DNA of 64,000 nt, taken from assembly GCF_913055835.1 (NCBI RefSeq), contig NZ_CAJXKQ010000004.1, forward strand, positions 124,001 to 188,000, given 5' to 3'. This DNA comes from an uncultured Marinobacter sp. GTDB taxonomy: Bacteria > Pseudomonadota > Gammaproteobacteria > Pseudomonadales > Oleiphilaceae. The position numbers and the translations under genes were made by a program. Positions 43,968-53,351 of this stretch are shown piece after piece. The notes under the pieces are model-generated. The model was not told where the DNA came from. It saw only the letters and a program-made list of their open reading frames with translations, and did not search any database. Positions within the stretch are counted from its first letter, which is position 1. Each line of letters opens with the position of its first letter.

Positions 43968-45254
43968 TTAAAGTTCAAAAAGCTTTGCTTCGTTCTCACC
44001 CCCAAGAGCCTCTAAGTAATGTTTTGCGAAGAGTGCATTCCAGTAAAGCGGAGCGGATGAGTTTTCGTAGCCGTCGGCCTTTATTTCTATATTTGAGATC
44101 AATTGTTCAATGCCAGTTAGAGCATTTTCCCTCGTCAAAGCCCCCCAAAAAGGCATAATTTTCACCTTTTTCTGCTGATAGTCCCATTCTCGCACAGGAA
44201 TCCGTATCTCATTGGAGGTTTTACGGGTCGTTGCCACACAGAACACCTCGGGCTTACCGTTCCGATAAAGATACCGGCCAAAGCCACAAATCTGAACATT
44301 ATGAACATCCTGCACACTTAGCCCGCACTCTTCCCTGAGTTCTCTGGCGACCTCTCTTCTTGCGTACTCCTGAAATGTCAATGATTCCAGTTTCTTCCTC
44401 GGTAACGGATCGAACGAGCCTGAGCCGGCTGGCGCAAGACGGCCAGCGTTTTCAGCAGTTCGATTGCCCTGGCTTAGCATGATTATGGTCGAATCGGAGG
44501 TGAACAGGAGAACACTGCCGCCCAGCTGGTTTGAGAGTGAAGACTCCCTGAGCGAGTAAAAGTAGCCTTCCCTCGTCATTACTTCCGTACTTCTAAGATC
44601 AAGAATTACCCGACCTTCCATTTTGACCAAATAGTTTGCCAAAGTATTGGACAAGCGGTCACGGAAATAAGAGGTTCGCTGAAGGTTCAGTGTTGCCCCA
44701 CTGCGAATGACATCCGGATCCAGATCGCTGGCCAGTTTGACCTTTGCGTCATCCGACGTATCCAAACCGGACTCCGGCATTTTCATGATAAAAACCGGGA
44801 GTAGCTGGTAAATCAACGGGTGCAGTTTGAATTTTCCAGATATCATCCGGAGCGGGTTACTACCTTGCTCCAAAGAAAGGTTGACGTCGGTGTTGAACAC
44901 AATGGACTGCTTTCCAAACGGCACACAGCAATCATATGCACCCGTTTCGTTTGAAATCCGGATGACCGGCTCTAACTTCTCGAAAGTAACGTCAGTGTGG
45001 GCGATGCTCCAACCTTTAATTACGGAAATCGCTAAAATCAAGACAGCTATGGCTTCGGTTAGATATCCATAGTTCTGTATGTTGATGGCAATCGAATACC
45101 AGTCGCCTTCATTAATGGAAAAAAAGGCAAAAACTAGCACTGCAGACAAAACAGTCAAAAGAAATTTTAGGTAATAGGTTCTTAGCCAAACCATCCGTGC
45201 CAAAAGCCCTCTCAACATGCGAAAACGAGACAACAGCCAGGAATAAATGCTCAT
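43968..45254 (-). CDS. Membrane-anchored Nudix-like protein of unknown function
   Basis: 428 residues. Two N-terminal helices (about 29-46 and 62-79) are followed by a 160-residue region of unknown type and a Nudix-like domain (about 245-345). The Nudix box is E296-x7-R304-E305-L-x-E308-E309-x-G311-L312, so the REUxEExGU metal-binding core is intact, but the usual Gly six residues before E296 is Glu. It may hydrolyse or sense a nucleotide. Base composition is distinctly AT-richer than neighbours and codon choice looks different, suggesting transfer. Weak ribosome-binding site. Confidence 0.72.
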   Translation of the reverse strand: MSIYSWLLSRFRMLRGLLARMVWLRTYYLKFLLTVLSAVLVFAFFSINEGDWYSIAINIQNYGYLTEAIAVLILAISVIKGWSIAHTDVTFEKLEPVIRISNETGAYDCCVPFGKQSIVFNTDVNLSLEQGSNPLRMISGKFKLHPLIYQLLPVFIMKMPESGLDTSDDAKVKLASDLDPDVIRSGATLNLQRTSYFRDRLSNTLANYLVKMEGRVILDLRSTEVMTREGYFYSLRESSLSNQLGGSVLLFTSDSTIIMLSQGNRTAENAGRLAPAGSGSFDPLPRKKLESLTFQEYARREVARELREECGLSVQDVHNVQICGFGRYLYRNGKPEVFCVATTRKTSNEIRIPVREWDYQQKKVKIMPFWGALTRENALTGIEQLISNIEIKADGYENSSAPLYWNALFAKHYLEALGGENEAKLFEL

Positions 45255-45721
45255 AAGATATGATTCATCACAGTTGAAAAGTTTTAAGTAGAGTGCTTAA
45301 AGCCCTGCCCTCTTGAAAGGATCTTGAAAGGAAACTTTCAAAAGTGCCATCCAATTATCAGCCAAGGCTTTCTGCAAAAAATCCATTCAAAAGAGAGTTA
45401 CTTTTCTGCCAAAGGACTACGGCAACCACAAATGACATCTAAACCAACTGATTTTACGCCCCTACGCGACGCACCATATCACTAAATCTTTCTTATTATC
45501 AGAAAACTAATCAGCTTAAACTGCAACCGACTCGAGGAGAAGTGGCAATATTCAAACTCTCGGCTAGCTGAGTGTTAATTTAGTAACCACCACATAGATT
45601 CAACCTTTCTGGCTTTCGGCTGGCTACAAACACGCCGGATCTTGGTGCGCGGAGTTTTCCGACACCTATCAATTCTACTGCCCTGAAAGGTATTCCGGGC
45701 TTCCTTGAGCACCTCGACCTG
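45255..45721. other. Intergenic AT-rich stretch with a repeat/hairpin, no recognised gene
   Basis: CTTGAAAGG is repeated at 45312-45320 and 45323-45331 (11-bp period), and the second copy forms a perfect hairpin TTGAAAG-GAAA-CTTTCAA (45324-45341) about 70 nt upstream of the Nudix gene; a likely operator or leader hairpin for it. No protein resembling a known family could be found in any frame of the rest. Confidence 0.5.
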
Positions 45722-46489
45722 TCACCCCGGCACAAACACCGGAAAACCATCCAGTTCGGCAGATAGCAAACGCTGGCCAAACAGGCTTTCGAGGGCAGAA
45801 GTCACCAGCATGTCGCGGGCTGGGCCCCAGCAGGCCTGGCCGTCGGGGTACAGGAGGAGGATCTGGTCGCACCAGCGGGCGGCCAGGTTCAGGTCATGGA
45901 GGCACATGAACACAGCCCGGTCGCACGCTGCCTGCTGGCGCAGCAGTTTCATAACGGCGGTCTGGTGCTGTAAATCCAGGTGATTGGTGGGTTCGTCCAG
46001 GAGCCAGATTTCGGGGCTTTGGGTCATCAGGGTGGCAATGGCTACGCGCTGGCGTTCGCCGCCGGAAAGGGTATTCACCAGGCGATCTTTCAGGTGGATC
46101 ACGTCCAGCGCTTCGAGAGCCCGTTCCGCAATCGCCAGATCCTCACCGCTCTCCATCTGCCAGGGTGACAGCCAGGGGTGGCGACCGATCAAAGCAGTTT
46201 CCAGTGCCGTTGCCGGGAATCCATCCTGTCGATCCTGGAATACCAGGCCCATCTGCTGCGAGACGGTTTTGCGGCGGATATCGTGCAGCGGGGTTTCGTC
46301 GAGTAACAGCTGCCCGCTTCTGGGCGCCCGCAATCCTGCCAGGGTATGAAGCAAGGTGGTTTTACCCACACCGTTAGGGCCAAGCACGCCCCAGACCTGC
46401 CCGGGCTCTATGGCCAGATTCAGAGGGACGCCTGAGGCTCGCCCGGGAATATCGATGATCAGTGCTTCGGTGGTCAGCCGTGTCATCAT
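45722..46489 (-). CDS. btuD: Vitamin B12 ABC transporter ATP-binding protein
   Basis: 255-residue FecCD/BtuCD-type ATPase. Walker A GPNGVGKTT at 37-45, Q-loop near 84, signature LSGGERQ near 142, Walker B LLLDEP-type (WLLDEPTNHLD) and the His switch of CLHDLNLAARW. It powers the BtuC permease, whose gene it overlaps by 4 nt. Last gene of the B12 uptake operon governed by the cobalamin riboswitch; AT-rich DNA begins right after its stop. Confidence 0.93.
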   Translation of the reverse strand: MMTRLTTEALIIDIPGRASGVPLNLAIEPGQVWGVLGPNGVGKTTLLHTLAGLRAPRSGQLLLDETPLHDIRRKTVSQQMGLVFQDRQDGFPATALETALIGRHPWLSPWQMESGEDLAIAERALEALDVIHLKDRLVNTLSGGERQRVAIATLMTQSPEIWLLDEPTNHLDLQHQTAVMKLLRQQAACDRAVFMCLHDLNLAARWCDQILLLYPDGQACWGPARDMLVTSALESLFGQRLLSAELDGFPVFVPG

Positions 46490-47460
46490 CGGCTCCTATA
46501 CAACAGGTACAGGAAGGTCGGGACGCCAATCAGCGCGGTGATCACGCCAACCGGCAATTGCTCCGGTGCAATCACCACCCGCGCCAGGGTATCCGCCAGC
46601 ACCAGCAGCGTTCCACCGGCCAGTGCGCAGGCCGGCAGAATCAGCCGCTGGTCGTTACCCAGCACCAGTCGCAACATATGAGGAACCACCAGGCCGACAA
46701 AACCGACAGAACCGGCCATGGTAACGGCCGTGGCAGTCAGCAGGCTGGCCATGAGGTAGATCGACCATTCCAGTGGCCGCACCGAAACGCCCAGGGCCGC
46801 AGCCTGCAGGGAACCCCGGGCCAACACGTTCAGGGCTCGCCCCAGCGGAAACACCATCAGGCAAACGAGCACAAGAATCATCAGTCCCGGCCACGGAGTG
46901 GCGGCGTGGGAAAGATCGCCCATCAACCAGTGCAGCATGCCCGGCAATCGGCTGGCCGGCGTCATCGAGAGGATCAGGGTAATGATGGCGCCCCAGCCGG
47001 CGGCAACCACCACGCCGGTGAGTAATAGTCGCGAGGGCGTCCAGCTGCCACTGCCATGGGCGAGGCCAAACACCAGCAGCGTCGCCAGCATCGCGCCGGC
47101 AAACGCGGAACCGGATACCAGAAAACCGCCAACACCGGCCAGCATGGCCAGTAACGCCCCTACGGCAGCACCGCCGGACAACCCCAACACGTAGGGATCG
47201 GCCAGGGGATTTCGCAACAATACCTGCATCAGTGCCCCGGCCACGGCCAGCAATCCGCCAGTTGCGAACGCGCTCAGGGTGCGAGGCAGGCGCAGCTCCA
47301 GAATCAGCGTTTGCTGCAGCTCGGTGCCACTGCCGGTGATAACCCTCAGAGTGTCGCCAAAACCGATGGCGGTGCTGCCAATACTCACGGAGATCAGGGC
47401 CGCCAGAAAGCCCGCCAGCAGCAGAACGAGGAGGGGTCTGTAGGGGCTAGAGATTGGCAC
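46486..47460 (-). CDS. btuC: Vitamin B12 ABC transporter permease
   Basis: 324-residue FecCD-family permease with about ten helices; RLPRTLSAFATGGLLAVAGALMQ is the conserved first coupling region and GSVGFVGLVVPHMLR the characteristic later motif. Assigned to corrinoid uptake from its place between btuF- and btuD-like genes under a B12 riboswitch. It overlaps btuF by 14 nt. Confidence 0.93.
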   Translation of the reverse strand: MPISSPYRPLLVLLLAGFLAALISVSIGSTAIGFGDTLRVITGSGTELQQTLILELRLPRTLSAFATGGLLAVAGALMQVLLRNPLADPYVLGLSGGAAVGALLAMLAGVGGFLVSGSAFAGAMLATLLVFGLAHGSGSWTPSRLLLTGVVVAAGWGAIITLILSMTPASRLPGMLHWLMGDLSHAATPWPGLMILVLVCLMVFPLGRALNVLARGSLQAAALGVSVRPLEWSIYLMASLLTATAVTMAGSVGFVGLVVPHMLRLVLGNDQRLILPACALAGGTLLVLADTLARVVIAPEQLPVGVITALIGVPTFLYLLYRSR

Positions 47461-48331
47461 GGGCCTGCTCCAGGGTCTGGCACAGGTGTCTGGCTCCGTC
47501 TGCCATACGAAGCGTCGGGCGCGCCAGCAGGTCCGGCGGTTCGAGGAAGAGATTGCCGGCGGCTACCGCGGCCAGGCCCGGGAACTCACGCCAGGCCTCC
47601 AGCCATTGCCTGTCATCAGAGGATCCGGCGGTAATAATGGCTTCGGGGTTGGCTTCCAGTACCGCCTCCCGGCTGATCCGGGGCACCAGCCGCGGCAATC
47701 CGCCGAACACATTCACGCCGCCGCACAGGGTTATGGCTTTGCTGATCAGCTCTTCCCGGTTCACGGTCATCAGGGGCTGGTCCCATATCTGATAGAACAC
47801 CCTGACCGGTCTGGCATCAGCATACCGAGCTTTCAGTTCGGTCATTTCTGCGCGAAACGCTTCGGCCCGCTCATTGCCGAGGTCCGGCGAACCCGTCAGC
47901 AACGCCAGATCCGATACCGCCTCGGCAATGTCGTCAAACGTCCTCGGAGCAAGCCAGAAAACAGAAATACCCAGATCAGAAAGCCGTTCCAGCTGGCTGC
48001 GGGAATTGCCATCCACCCAGGCCACCACCAGGTCCGGCGCCAGTGCGACAATGGCTTCCAGGTCCAGGCGATTGCTGTCACCCACCTGCGGCAAGTCCGC
48101 AGCTTCTGCTGGATAGTCACTCCAGGCACTTACGGCCACCACCTTGTCACCGGCGCCGGCAGAGAACAGCAGTTCCGTCGCGCCCGGTGAAAGAGAGACA
48201 ACCCGGTGCGCTGGCTCGGGCAGGCATACCGTCTGGTTCAGTGCATCGCGTGCGCAGGGTCCCTCGGCCTGCGCCAACGAGGGCGCAAGCAGAGACAATA
48301 CACACAGTGCCGCGAGCCAGAGGTACCTCAT
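47447..48331 (-). CDS. btuF: Periplasmic cobalamin-binding protein
   Basis: 294 residues: signal peptide (1-22, SLAQA), then a two-lobed class III binding protein with RVVSLSPGATELLFSAGAGDKVVAVS near the start and ISREAVLEANPEAIITAG in the second lobe, typical of BtuF. It hands B12 delivered by BtuB to BtuCD. Thirty nucleotides separate it from btuB. Confidence 0.92.
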   Translation of the reverse strand: MRYLWLAALCVLSLLAPSLAQAEGPCARDALNQTVCLPEPAHRVVSLSPGATELLFSAGAGDKVVAVSAWSDYPAEAADLPQVGDSNRLDLEAIVALAPDLVVAWVDGNSRSQLERLSDLGISVFWLAPRTFDDIAEAVSDLALLTGSPDLGNERAEAFRAEMTELKARYADARPVRVFYQIWDQPLMTVNREELISKAITLCGGVNVFGGLPRLVPRISREAVLEANPEAIITAGSSDDRQWLEAWREFPGLAAVAAGNLFLEPPDLLARPTLRMADGARHLCQTLEQARANL

Positions 48332-48361
48332 AGAGGGCGGGAGCCTCTCAGATCAGTGAAT

Positions 48362-50200
48362 TTACTGCTGGAAATCATAGCGCACCGAGGCCATGAAGGT
48401 TCGGCCCGCGGCCAGGTAATCAAAAGGCGCGAAGGTCGCACTGTCATATCCGATGCTGGTGGCATAGCGACGATCCAGCACGTTATCGACCTTGAACGAG
48501 GCCGACCAGCCAGGCTGGAAATTCCAGGCCGCCCTCAGGTCTACAGTGCCATAGCCTGGAAGCGGGCTGGTATTCGCCGCATCGTTATAGCGGTCACTCT
48601 CAGCAATAAAGCTGGCGCCCACAGACCACTGGGAGAACAGGCGATCAATATCCAGACGCAGGTTCTTTTCCGCGCGGCGTGGTAAACGGGCGCCCGTGTC
48701 GCGGTTCTCGGTATCCGCATAGGTTACCGCTGCCGCCAGATTCCAGTCAGCCGTCTCAATACCGGAAGAAACCTCAACGCCACGGATTCTGGCGGTTTCG
48801 ACATTCTCCATGGTGCCCTCAAAGGTCACCGGGTCAGACACGTAGGTAATCAGGTCTTTCACGTCGTTCTGATAAAGCGCAACATCCCAGTACCACTGGT
48901 CATATCGCCCGGAGAAACCGGCCTCGACCATCTGCCCCTCTTCTGCATCGAGGTCGGGATTACCGGTGTAGAACGGCACCGTCAGGTAAAGATCGTTGAA
49001 GGTTGGCGCCCGGAACGAGGTCGCATAGCTGAGGCGAAAACGATGGGCGCGGTCCAGCTGGTGACCAAAGGCCACGCCGCCAGTCTCCTCTTTCCCGTAG
49101 GCCTCGTTGTCATCAAGACGCAGACTGAGCATCAGATCGGTGGCATCGAAGTTCAGGCGGCCCTGACCAAAGACCGCGCTGTTGGTCCGGCTGTCTTCTG
49201 TGAAATTGCTGGTGCCATCCACTTCATCAATCATGACCTCCGTACCCAGAACCAGCTCATGAACACCGGCCGTCAGGGTGTTTTCCCAGCGCGCTGAGCG
49301 AGACAGTGTGTCGAAAGTACTGGGATTGGCTCCGAAGGTATCCTGTTCATCGCGGGCTTCCGAGAACTGGATCCGTGTGCGCCAGTAGTCACTGGCAACA
49401 GCCTCCAGATGCAGACCCATGGCACGGATCAGGAAATCGGTATCACCGCCTTCAAACTCGGTATTACCTTCAGACTGGAACACCGTCAGCCCTGCGCCGC
49501 CACCCTGGTCAAAATTGTGGCTCAGTTTTGCCAGGCCGCCGGCGTTCCGAAAGCCCTTGTCTTCGCCGCCAGCACGCAGGTTGGTGCCATCGGTATCCGA
49601 ATAGACGCCACTGGCAAGGAACGAGGAACGGCCCTCCCGGCCGGCTAATCCGGCAGTAACCTCACGGGTTTTATGGGAGCCTCCTTTCAGCTCGCCCCAA
49701 CCCTGGCGCCCGGCCTCAGGTTCCAGGGTGAACGCCTGGATGACACCGCCCACCGCGTCGGCACCGTACAGGGAGCTCTTCGCGCCACGCACCAGTTCAA
49801 CCCGTTCCATCAATTCCGGAGGCAAAAACTGCCACGGCGGGATGCCTGCAGAGGCAGAGCGCAGGCGGATACCATCAAGAAGCAGCACGGTACCGGAGCT
49901 CCCCGCGCCACGCAGGAATACGCTGGTGGTCTTGCCGTAGCTGCCGTCCGACACCACATTGATCCCCGGCTGGGCGCGCAAAAGGTCGCGGAATTCCGCG
50001 GGCTGTTGCCGATCAATAGCCTTCTTCTCGATGACCGTAACCGAAGACAGACTCTCTCCAACGGTCTTCGGCCCCAGTGTCGCGGTAACCACGATGGGAT
50101 CCAGGGCATCGGTTTCTGGGGCAGACTGGGCCGAAACGGCCAGAGGGAGGGCAGCCAGGGAAAGGCCGACCACTAAACCAGGGCTTTGAATTCTGAACAT
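48362..50200 (-). CDS. btuB: TonB-dependent vitamin B12 receptor
   Basis: 612 residues from the ATG at 50200: signal peptide (1-24), TonB box region DPIVVTATL, plug domain with FRDLLRAQPGINVV and RGAGSSGTVLLLDG, and a 22-strand barrel ending in YDFQQ. The upstream riboswitch and linked btuFCD make cobalamin the substrate. The longer frame starting at 50233 is rejected because the signal peptide begins at 50200. Confidence 0.94.
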   Translation of the reverse strand: MFRIQSPGLVVGLSLAALPLAVSAQSAPETDALDPIVVTATLGPKTVGESLSSVTVIEKKAIDRQQPAEFRDLLRAQPGINVVSDGSYGKTTSVFLRGAGSSGTVLLLDGIRLRSASAGIPPWQFLPPELMERVELVRGAKSSLYGADAVGGVIQAFTLEPEAGRQGWGELKGGSHKTREVTAGLAGREGRSSFLASGVYSDTDGTNLRAGGEDKGFRNAGGLAKLSHNFDQGGGAGLTVFQSEGNTEFEGGDTDFLIRAMGLHLEAVASDYWRTRIQFSEARDEQDTFGANPSTFDTLSRSARWENTLTAGVHELVLGTEVMIDEVDGTSNFTEDSRTNSAVFGQGRLNFDATDLMLSLRLDDNEAYGKEETGGVAFGHQLDRAHRFRLSYATSFRAPTFNDLYLTVPFYTGNPDLDAEEGQMVEAGFSGRYDQWYWDVALYQNDVKDLITYVSDPVTFEGTMENVETARIRGVEVSSGIETADWNLAAAVTYADTENRDTGARLPRRAEKNLRLDIDRLFSQWSVGASFIAESDRYNDAANTSPLPGYGTVDLRAAWNFQPGWSASFKVDNVLDRRYATSIGYDSATFAPFDYLAAGRTFMASVRYDFQQ

Positions 50201-50334
50201 TAAGCTTGCTCCGCACACCGCGCGCACCCGCACGGGAATCTGGGTTTTGTTGCGGAACAGCGAATGAGGGCAGGCGGTAGACAGGTATCAGGAGAGCGGA
50301 ACCGGCATATCACCCACCCAGGTTGCCCTCCGCA

Positions 50335-50545
50335 ACATCGGGTGTTTTTCCAGGCCGGTCTCCGGGCTGGCAGGCGGAACCCTTGGTTCCCGGGCAATCA
50401 CCTTCCCATGTCGTGGCGACACAGTGGCGCGCAGATTGCCGTTGTCCTGCTTACCGTTGCGGGGGCAGCATCGGACTTGCACTGGCAATGCCAGGCTCAC
50501 CGATTTCCCGTTTCACCCGTCGCGCTTTGCGACGGACACCTGAAA
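50335..50545 (-). ncRNA. Cobalamin riboswitch (AdoCbl type)
   Basis: On the minus strand the leader of btuB contains, in order, AGGTGTCCGTCGC, GGGAAATCGGTG, GCTGCCCCCGCAACGGTAA, GCCACTG, and the B12 box AGCCCGGAGACCGGCC (50353-50368), which matches the consensus AGYCMGGRGACCKGCC at every position. It should repress btuB and the linked transport genes when cobalamin is plentiful. Outer limits are approximate. Confidence 0.96.
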
Positions 50546-50680
50546 AAAGTGAGGCAAGGCTAGCAACACCGGGGTAAGCGGTCAATGAAATCCATCAAAG
50601 GTCGACATGGTCGCAGGCCTCTGCCACTGCTATATTCCATGACTGACAATCACTTTTTCTTCGCCAGAACAGGGAGTTTT

Positions 50681-52555
50681 ATGCAGGCCGAGCTGGTCGA
50701 CATTCGCAATCACATGGCTCAATACCCGCCGTTTGACGAGATGACCGAGGAGCTGCTCGACAGAGTGGTTGGCGACATAGAGGTTGTTTACTTCAAGGCC
50801 GGGAGCCAGATACTGGAATTGGGTGACCCGAGCAGCTGGCTGTTTTACGTGCGCAGTGGCGCCGTTGAAATCTATCGGAGAACCGGAGAACTTTATAACC
50901 GCATCAGTGAAGGTGAGGTCTTTGGCCAGTTTGGTCTTCTGATGAACCGGAAAGTGCGCTTCCCTGCCAAAGCCCTGGAAGACGTCCTGCTTTACAAGAT
51001 CCCTTACGATACTTTCCAGTATCTCTGGGAAAATGACGACAACTTCGCCGATTTCGTCGAGATTGAGGACCGAAGCCGCCTGCGATCCGCCGTTTCGCGG
51101 CGGGAAAAATCCAACCAGCTGATGACGTCCAAGGTTACCCGGCTTATTTCCCGGGAACCGGTATCCGCACCGCATACCGTTCGCCTGCAGGAAGCGGCGC
51201 GGATCATGACCGAACACGGCGTCTCTGCGCTGCTGCTGATGGACGAGGAAGGCGAAAAGCCCCTGCTCAAGGGCATCATCACCGACCGGGACCTGCGCAC
51301 CCGGGCCCTGAGCGAGGCACTGGCCTCGGAAACCCCGATCAGTGAGATCATGTCTGAAGGTCTGATCACCATCCGCTCGAACATGTTTATCTTCGAGGCC
51401 ATGCTCACCATGCTGCACAACAATGTGCACCACCTGCCGGTGATGGATCGGGATGAGGTCCGCGGTGTGATTGCGCTCTCTGACATCGTGAAGTACGAGA
51501 GCCAGAGCAGCCTGTACCTGGTCAGCAACATCTATCATCAGCAGGATGTAAAAGGCCTGAAGAAAATCAGCCTTGATGTGCGGGACAGCTTTGTTCGTAT
51601 GGTGAACGAAGACGCCAACTCCCACATGATTGGCAGTGCCATGGCCGGTATTGGTCGCAGTTTTACCCAGCGTCTGCTGACACTGGGTGAGGAGAAACTG
51701 GGGCCACCGCCTGTGCCCTACTGCTTTATGGCGCTGGGTTCCATGGCCCGGGACGAGCAGCTGGTGGTCACCGACCAGGATAACGCCATGATTCTGGACG
51801 ACAGCTTCGTGCCGGAAGAGCACGATGAATACTTCCTGGCGCTGGCGAAGTTTGTCAGCGATGGCCTTGCCGAGTGCGGCTACACCTACTGCACCGGCGA
51901 CATCATGGCCACCAACCAGAAATGGCGGCAGCCACTGCGGGTCTGGAAGGACTACTTCACCGACTGGATTGATAACCCGAAGGCCGAAGCTCTGTTGAAC
52001 AGCAATATCTTCTTTGATTTGGACGGTATCTACGGGGAAACCGACTTTGCCGAACAGCTGAAGACACTGGTGGCCGACAAGGCCAGCAACAGTCAGCGGT
52101 TCCTGGCTATGCTGGCCCGCAACGCCCTGAACCGCACGCCGCCGATCGGCTTTTTCCGAACCTTCGTGTTGGAAGAAGATGGCAAGCACCAGAAAACCTT
52201 TAACCTGAAACGTCGGGGAACGGCGCCCCTGTCGGATCTGATCCGGGTTCACGCCCTGGCCTGTGGCTCCCGTGCACAGAACTCGTTCGAGCGGCTGAAA
52301 GCGATCGGCAACACCAAGCTGCTGCTGGAAGACGATCTGGGTAACCTGAGGGACGCCCTGGAGTTCATCTCCATTGTGCGTATCCGCCACCAGGCGCTGG
52401 CCATCGAGGCCGGCCGGCAGCCGGACAACAACGTTCGGCCCGAAGACCTTTCACCGTTTGAGCGCAGCCACCTCAAGGACGCCTTCCAGGTGGTCAGCGG
52501 TGCCCAGAAGTTCCTGAAATTCCGGTATCACGCCACGGTGGCTCGTAATGTCTAG
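50681..52555 (+). CDS. Cyclic-nucleotide-binding/CBS/DUF294 nucleotidyltransferase-like protein
   Basis: 624 residues from the ATG at 50681 (GGGAG upstream; two earlier ATGs are weaker). Order: CNMP-binding domain (about 10-125), CBS pair (145-270), DUF294 putative nucleotidyltransferase (300-430, with ALGSMARDEQL and DQDNAMI metal motif) and DUF294_C (450-600). Family members sit beside a DEDDh exonuclease and often near acetate-uptake genes, where they act as signalling proteins; the ligand is not known. Its end overlaps the exonuclease start by 8 nt. Confidence 0.9.
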   Translation: MQAELVDIRNHMAQYPPFDEMTEELLDRVVGDIEVVYFKAGSQILELGDPSSWLFYVRSGAVEIYRRTGELYNRISEGEVFGQFGLLMNRKVRFPAKALEDVLLYKIPYDTFQYLWENDDNFADFVEIEDRSRLRSAVSRREKSNQLMTSKVTRLISREPVSAPHTVRLQEAARIMTEHGVSALLLMDEEGEKPLLKGIITDRDLRTRALSEALASETPISEIMSEGLITIRSNMFIFEAMLTMLHNNVHHLPVMDRDEVRGVIALSDIVKYESQSSLYLVSNIYHQQDVKGLKKISLDVRDSFVRMVNEDANSHMIGSAMAGIGRSFTQRLLTLGEEKLGPPPVPYCFMALGSMARDEQLVVTDQDNAMILDDSFVPEEHDEYFLALAKFVSDGLAECGYTYCTGDIMATNQKWRQPLRVWKDYFTDWIDNPKAEALLNSNIFFDLDGIYGETDFAEQLKTLVADKASNSQRFLAMLARNALNRTPPIGFFRTFVLEEDGKHQKTFNLKRRGTAPLSDLIRVHALACGSRAQNSFERLKAIGNTKLLLEDDLGNLRDALEFISIVRIRHQALAIEAGRQPDNNVRPEDLSPFERSHLKDAFQVVSGAQKFLKFRYHATVARNV

Positions 52556-53276
52556 CGAGGAGCAGGCCGGAAATTCTGTTACACGCCTGCCATGGCCAGA
52601 CCAATTCGAAGCTCTGGCCGAGCAGAGCAAGTCACCGATTCTGAGAGCCTTTTACGAGAGCGGGTGTGTGTCGCCGGAGACACCCATGTCCGAGGTGCCC
52701 TTTGTGGCGCTCGATTTCGAGACCACCGGGCTGGACGCCAGCCAGCATTCGATTGTCAGTATCGGTCTGGTGCCGTTTACGCTCGATGGCATCCAGCTGG
52801 GTAAGGCCCGCCACTGGATCGTGCGGCCAAAGCTGCCGCTGCACCAGACCTCGATCACGATTCACGGCATCACCCACAGTGATATCGACCAGGCACCGGA
52901 TATGAAAGATATCCTGAAGGACCTGTTTGCCAGCCTGAACGGGCGCATCCCTGTGGTCCACTACCGCAACATCGAGAGATCGTTCTTCGATGCTGCACTG
53001 CGATGGCGACTGGGGGAGGGTATCCGGTTTCCTTTAATCGATACCATGGCCATCGAGGCGCACCTTCACCCCGACCGGAACCCGTCACGCTGGCAGAGAC
53101 TGCTGGGCAAAAAGCCTGTGTCCATTCGACTGGCTGACAGCCGGCTGCGTTATGGGCTGCCCCACTATGCCGCCCATAACGCCCTGATTGATGCGGTTGC
53201 CACGGCCGAATTGCTGCAGGCTCAGGTATTGCACCATTTCAGCCGGAAGACCCGGATCGGGGATCTCTGGTTGTAG
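52548..53276 (+). CDS. DEDDh 3'-5' exonuclease-like protein
   Basis: 242 residues. The DnaQ fold carries DFETTGLD (D56/E58), HGIT-HSDI, a middle Asp in RSFFDAAL, and AHNALIDAVAT with the final His and Asp, so the DEDDh metal site is complete. It is the standard partner of the CNMP/CBS/DUF294 gene, with which it is translationally coupled. Whether it cuts DNA, RNA or a nucleotide signal is unknown. Confidence 0.9.
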   Translation: MSSEEQAGNSVTRLPWPDQFEALAEQSKSPILRAFYESGCVSPETPMSEVPFVALDFETTGLDASQHSIVSIGLVPFTLDGIQLGKARHWIVRPKLPLHQTSITIHGITHSDIDQAPDMKDILKDLFASLNGRIPVVHYRNIERSFFDAALRWRLGEGIRFPLIDTMAIEAHLHPDRNPSRWQRLLGKKPVSIRLADSRLRYGLPHYAAHNALIDAVATAELLQAQVLHHFSRKTRIGDLWL

Positions 53277-53289
53277 TCTGAGTGTCGTT

Positions 53290-53319
53290 GTCGGATTACG
53301 CTGCGCTAATCCGACCTAC
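53290..53319 (-). repeat. REP palindrome, GTAG type
   Basis: Minus-strand GTAGGTCGGATTA-...-TAATCCGAC hairpin, with a partial second copy at 53321-53338. Same family as the elements near 57.7 and 61.7 kb. Lies between two convergent genes. Confidence 0.75.
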
Positions 53320-53351
53320 CGGCACTAATCCGACTTACCGGCATCATGGGG

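Noticed and set aside
43500..43970. Possible tRNA-anchored integration site
   Set aside because: No cloverleaf or flanking direct repeat found; the composition break is unexplained but not shown to be an integrated element.
43925..44158. 77-codon plus-strand frame
   Set aside because: Overlaps the 3' end of the Nudix-like gene, no ribosome-binding site or recognisable motif.
45280..45297. TTAAG ... TTAAA pair resembling another PmrA box
   Set aside because: The half-sites are 13 bp apart, not 11, and lie in AT-rich DNA.
45580..45780. 66-codon minus-strand frame after btuD
   Set aside because: Overlaps the btuD end in another frame; Arg/Cys-rich with no domain. Considered as a truncated cobalamin gene but nothing matched.
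50630..52390. 586-codon minus-strand frame
   Set aside because: Shadow of the CNMP/CBS/DUF294 gene, whose domains are unambiguous.
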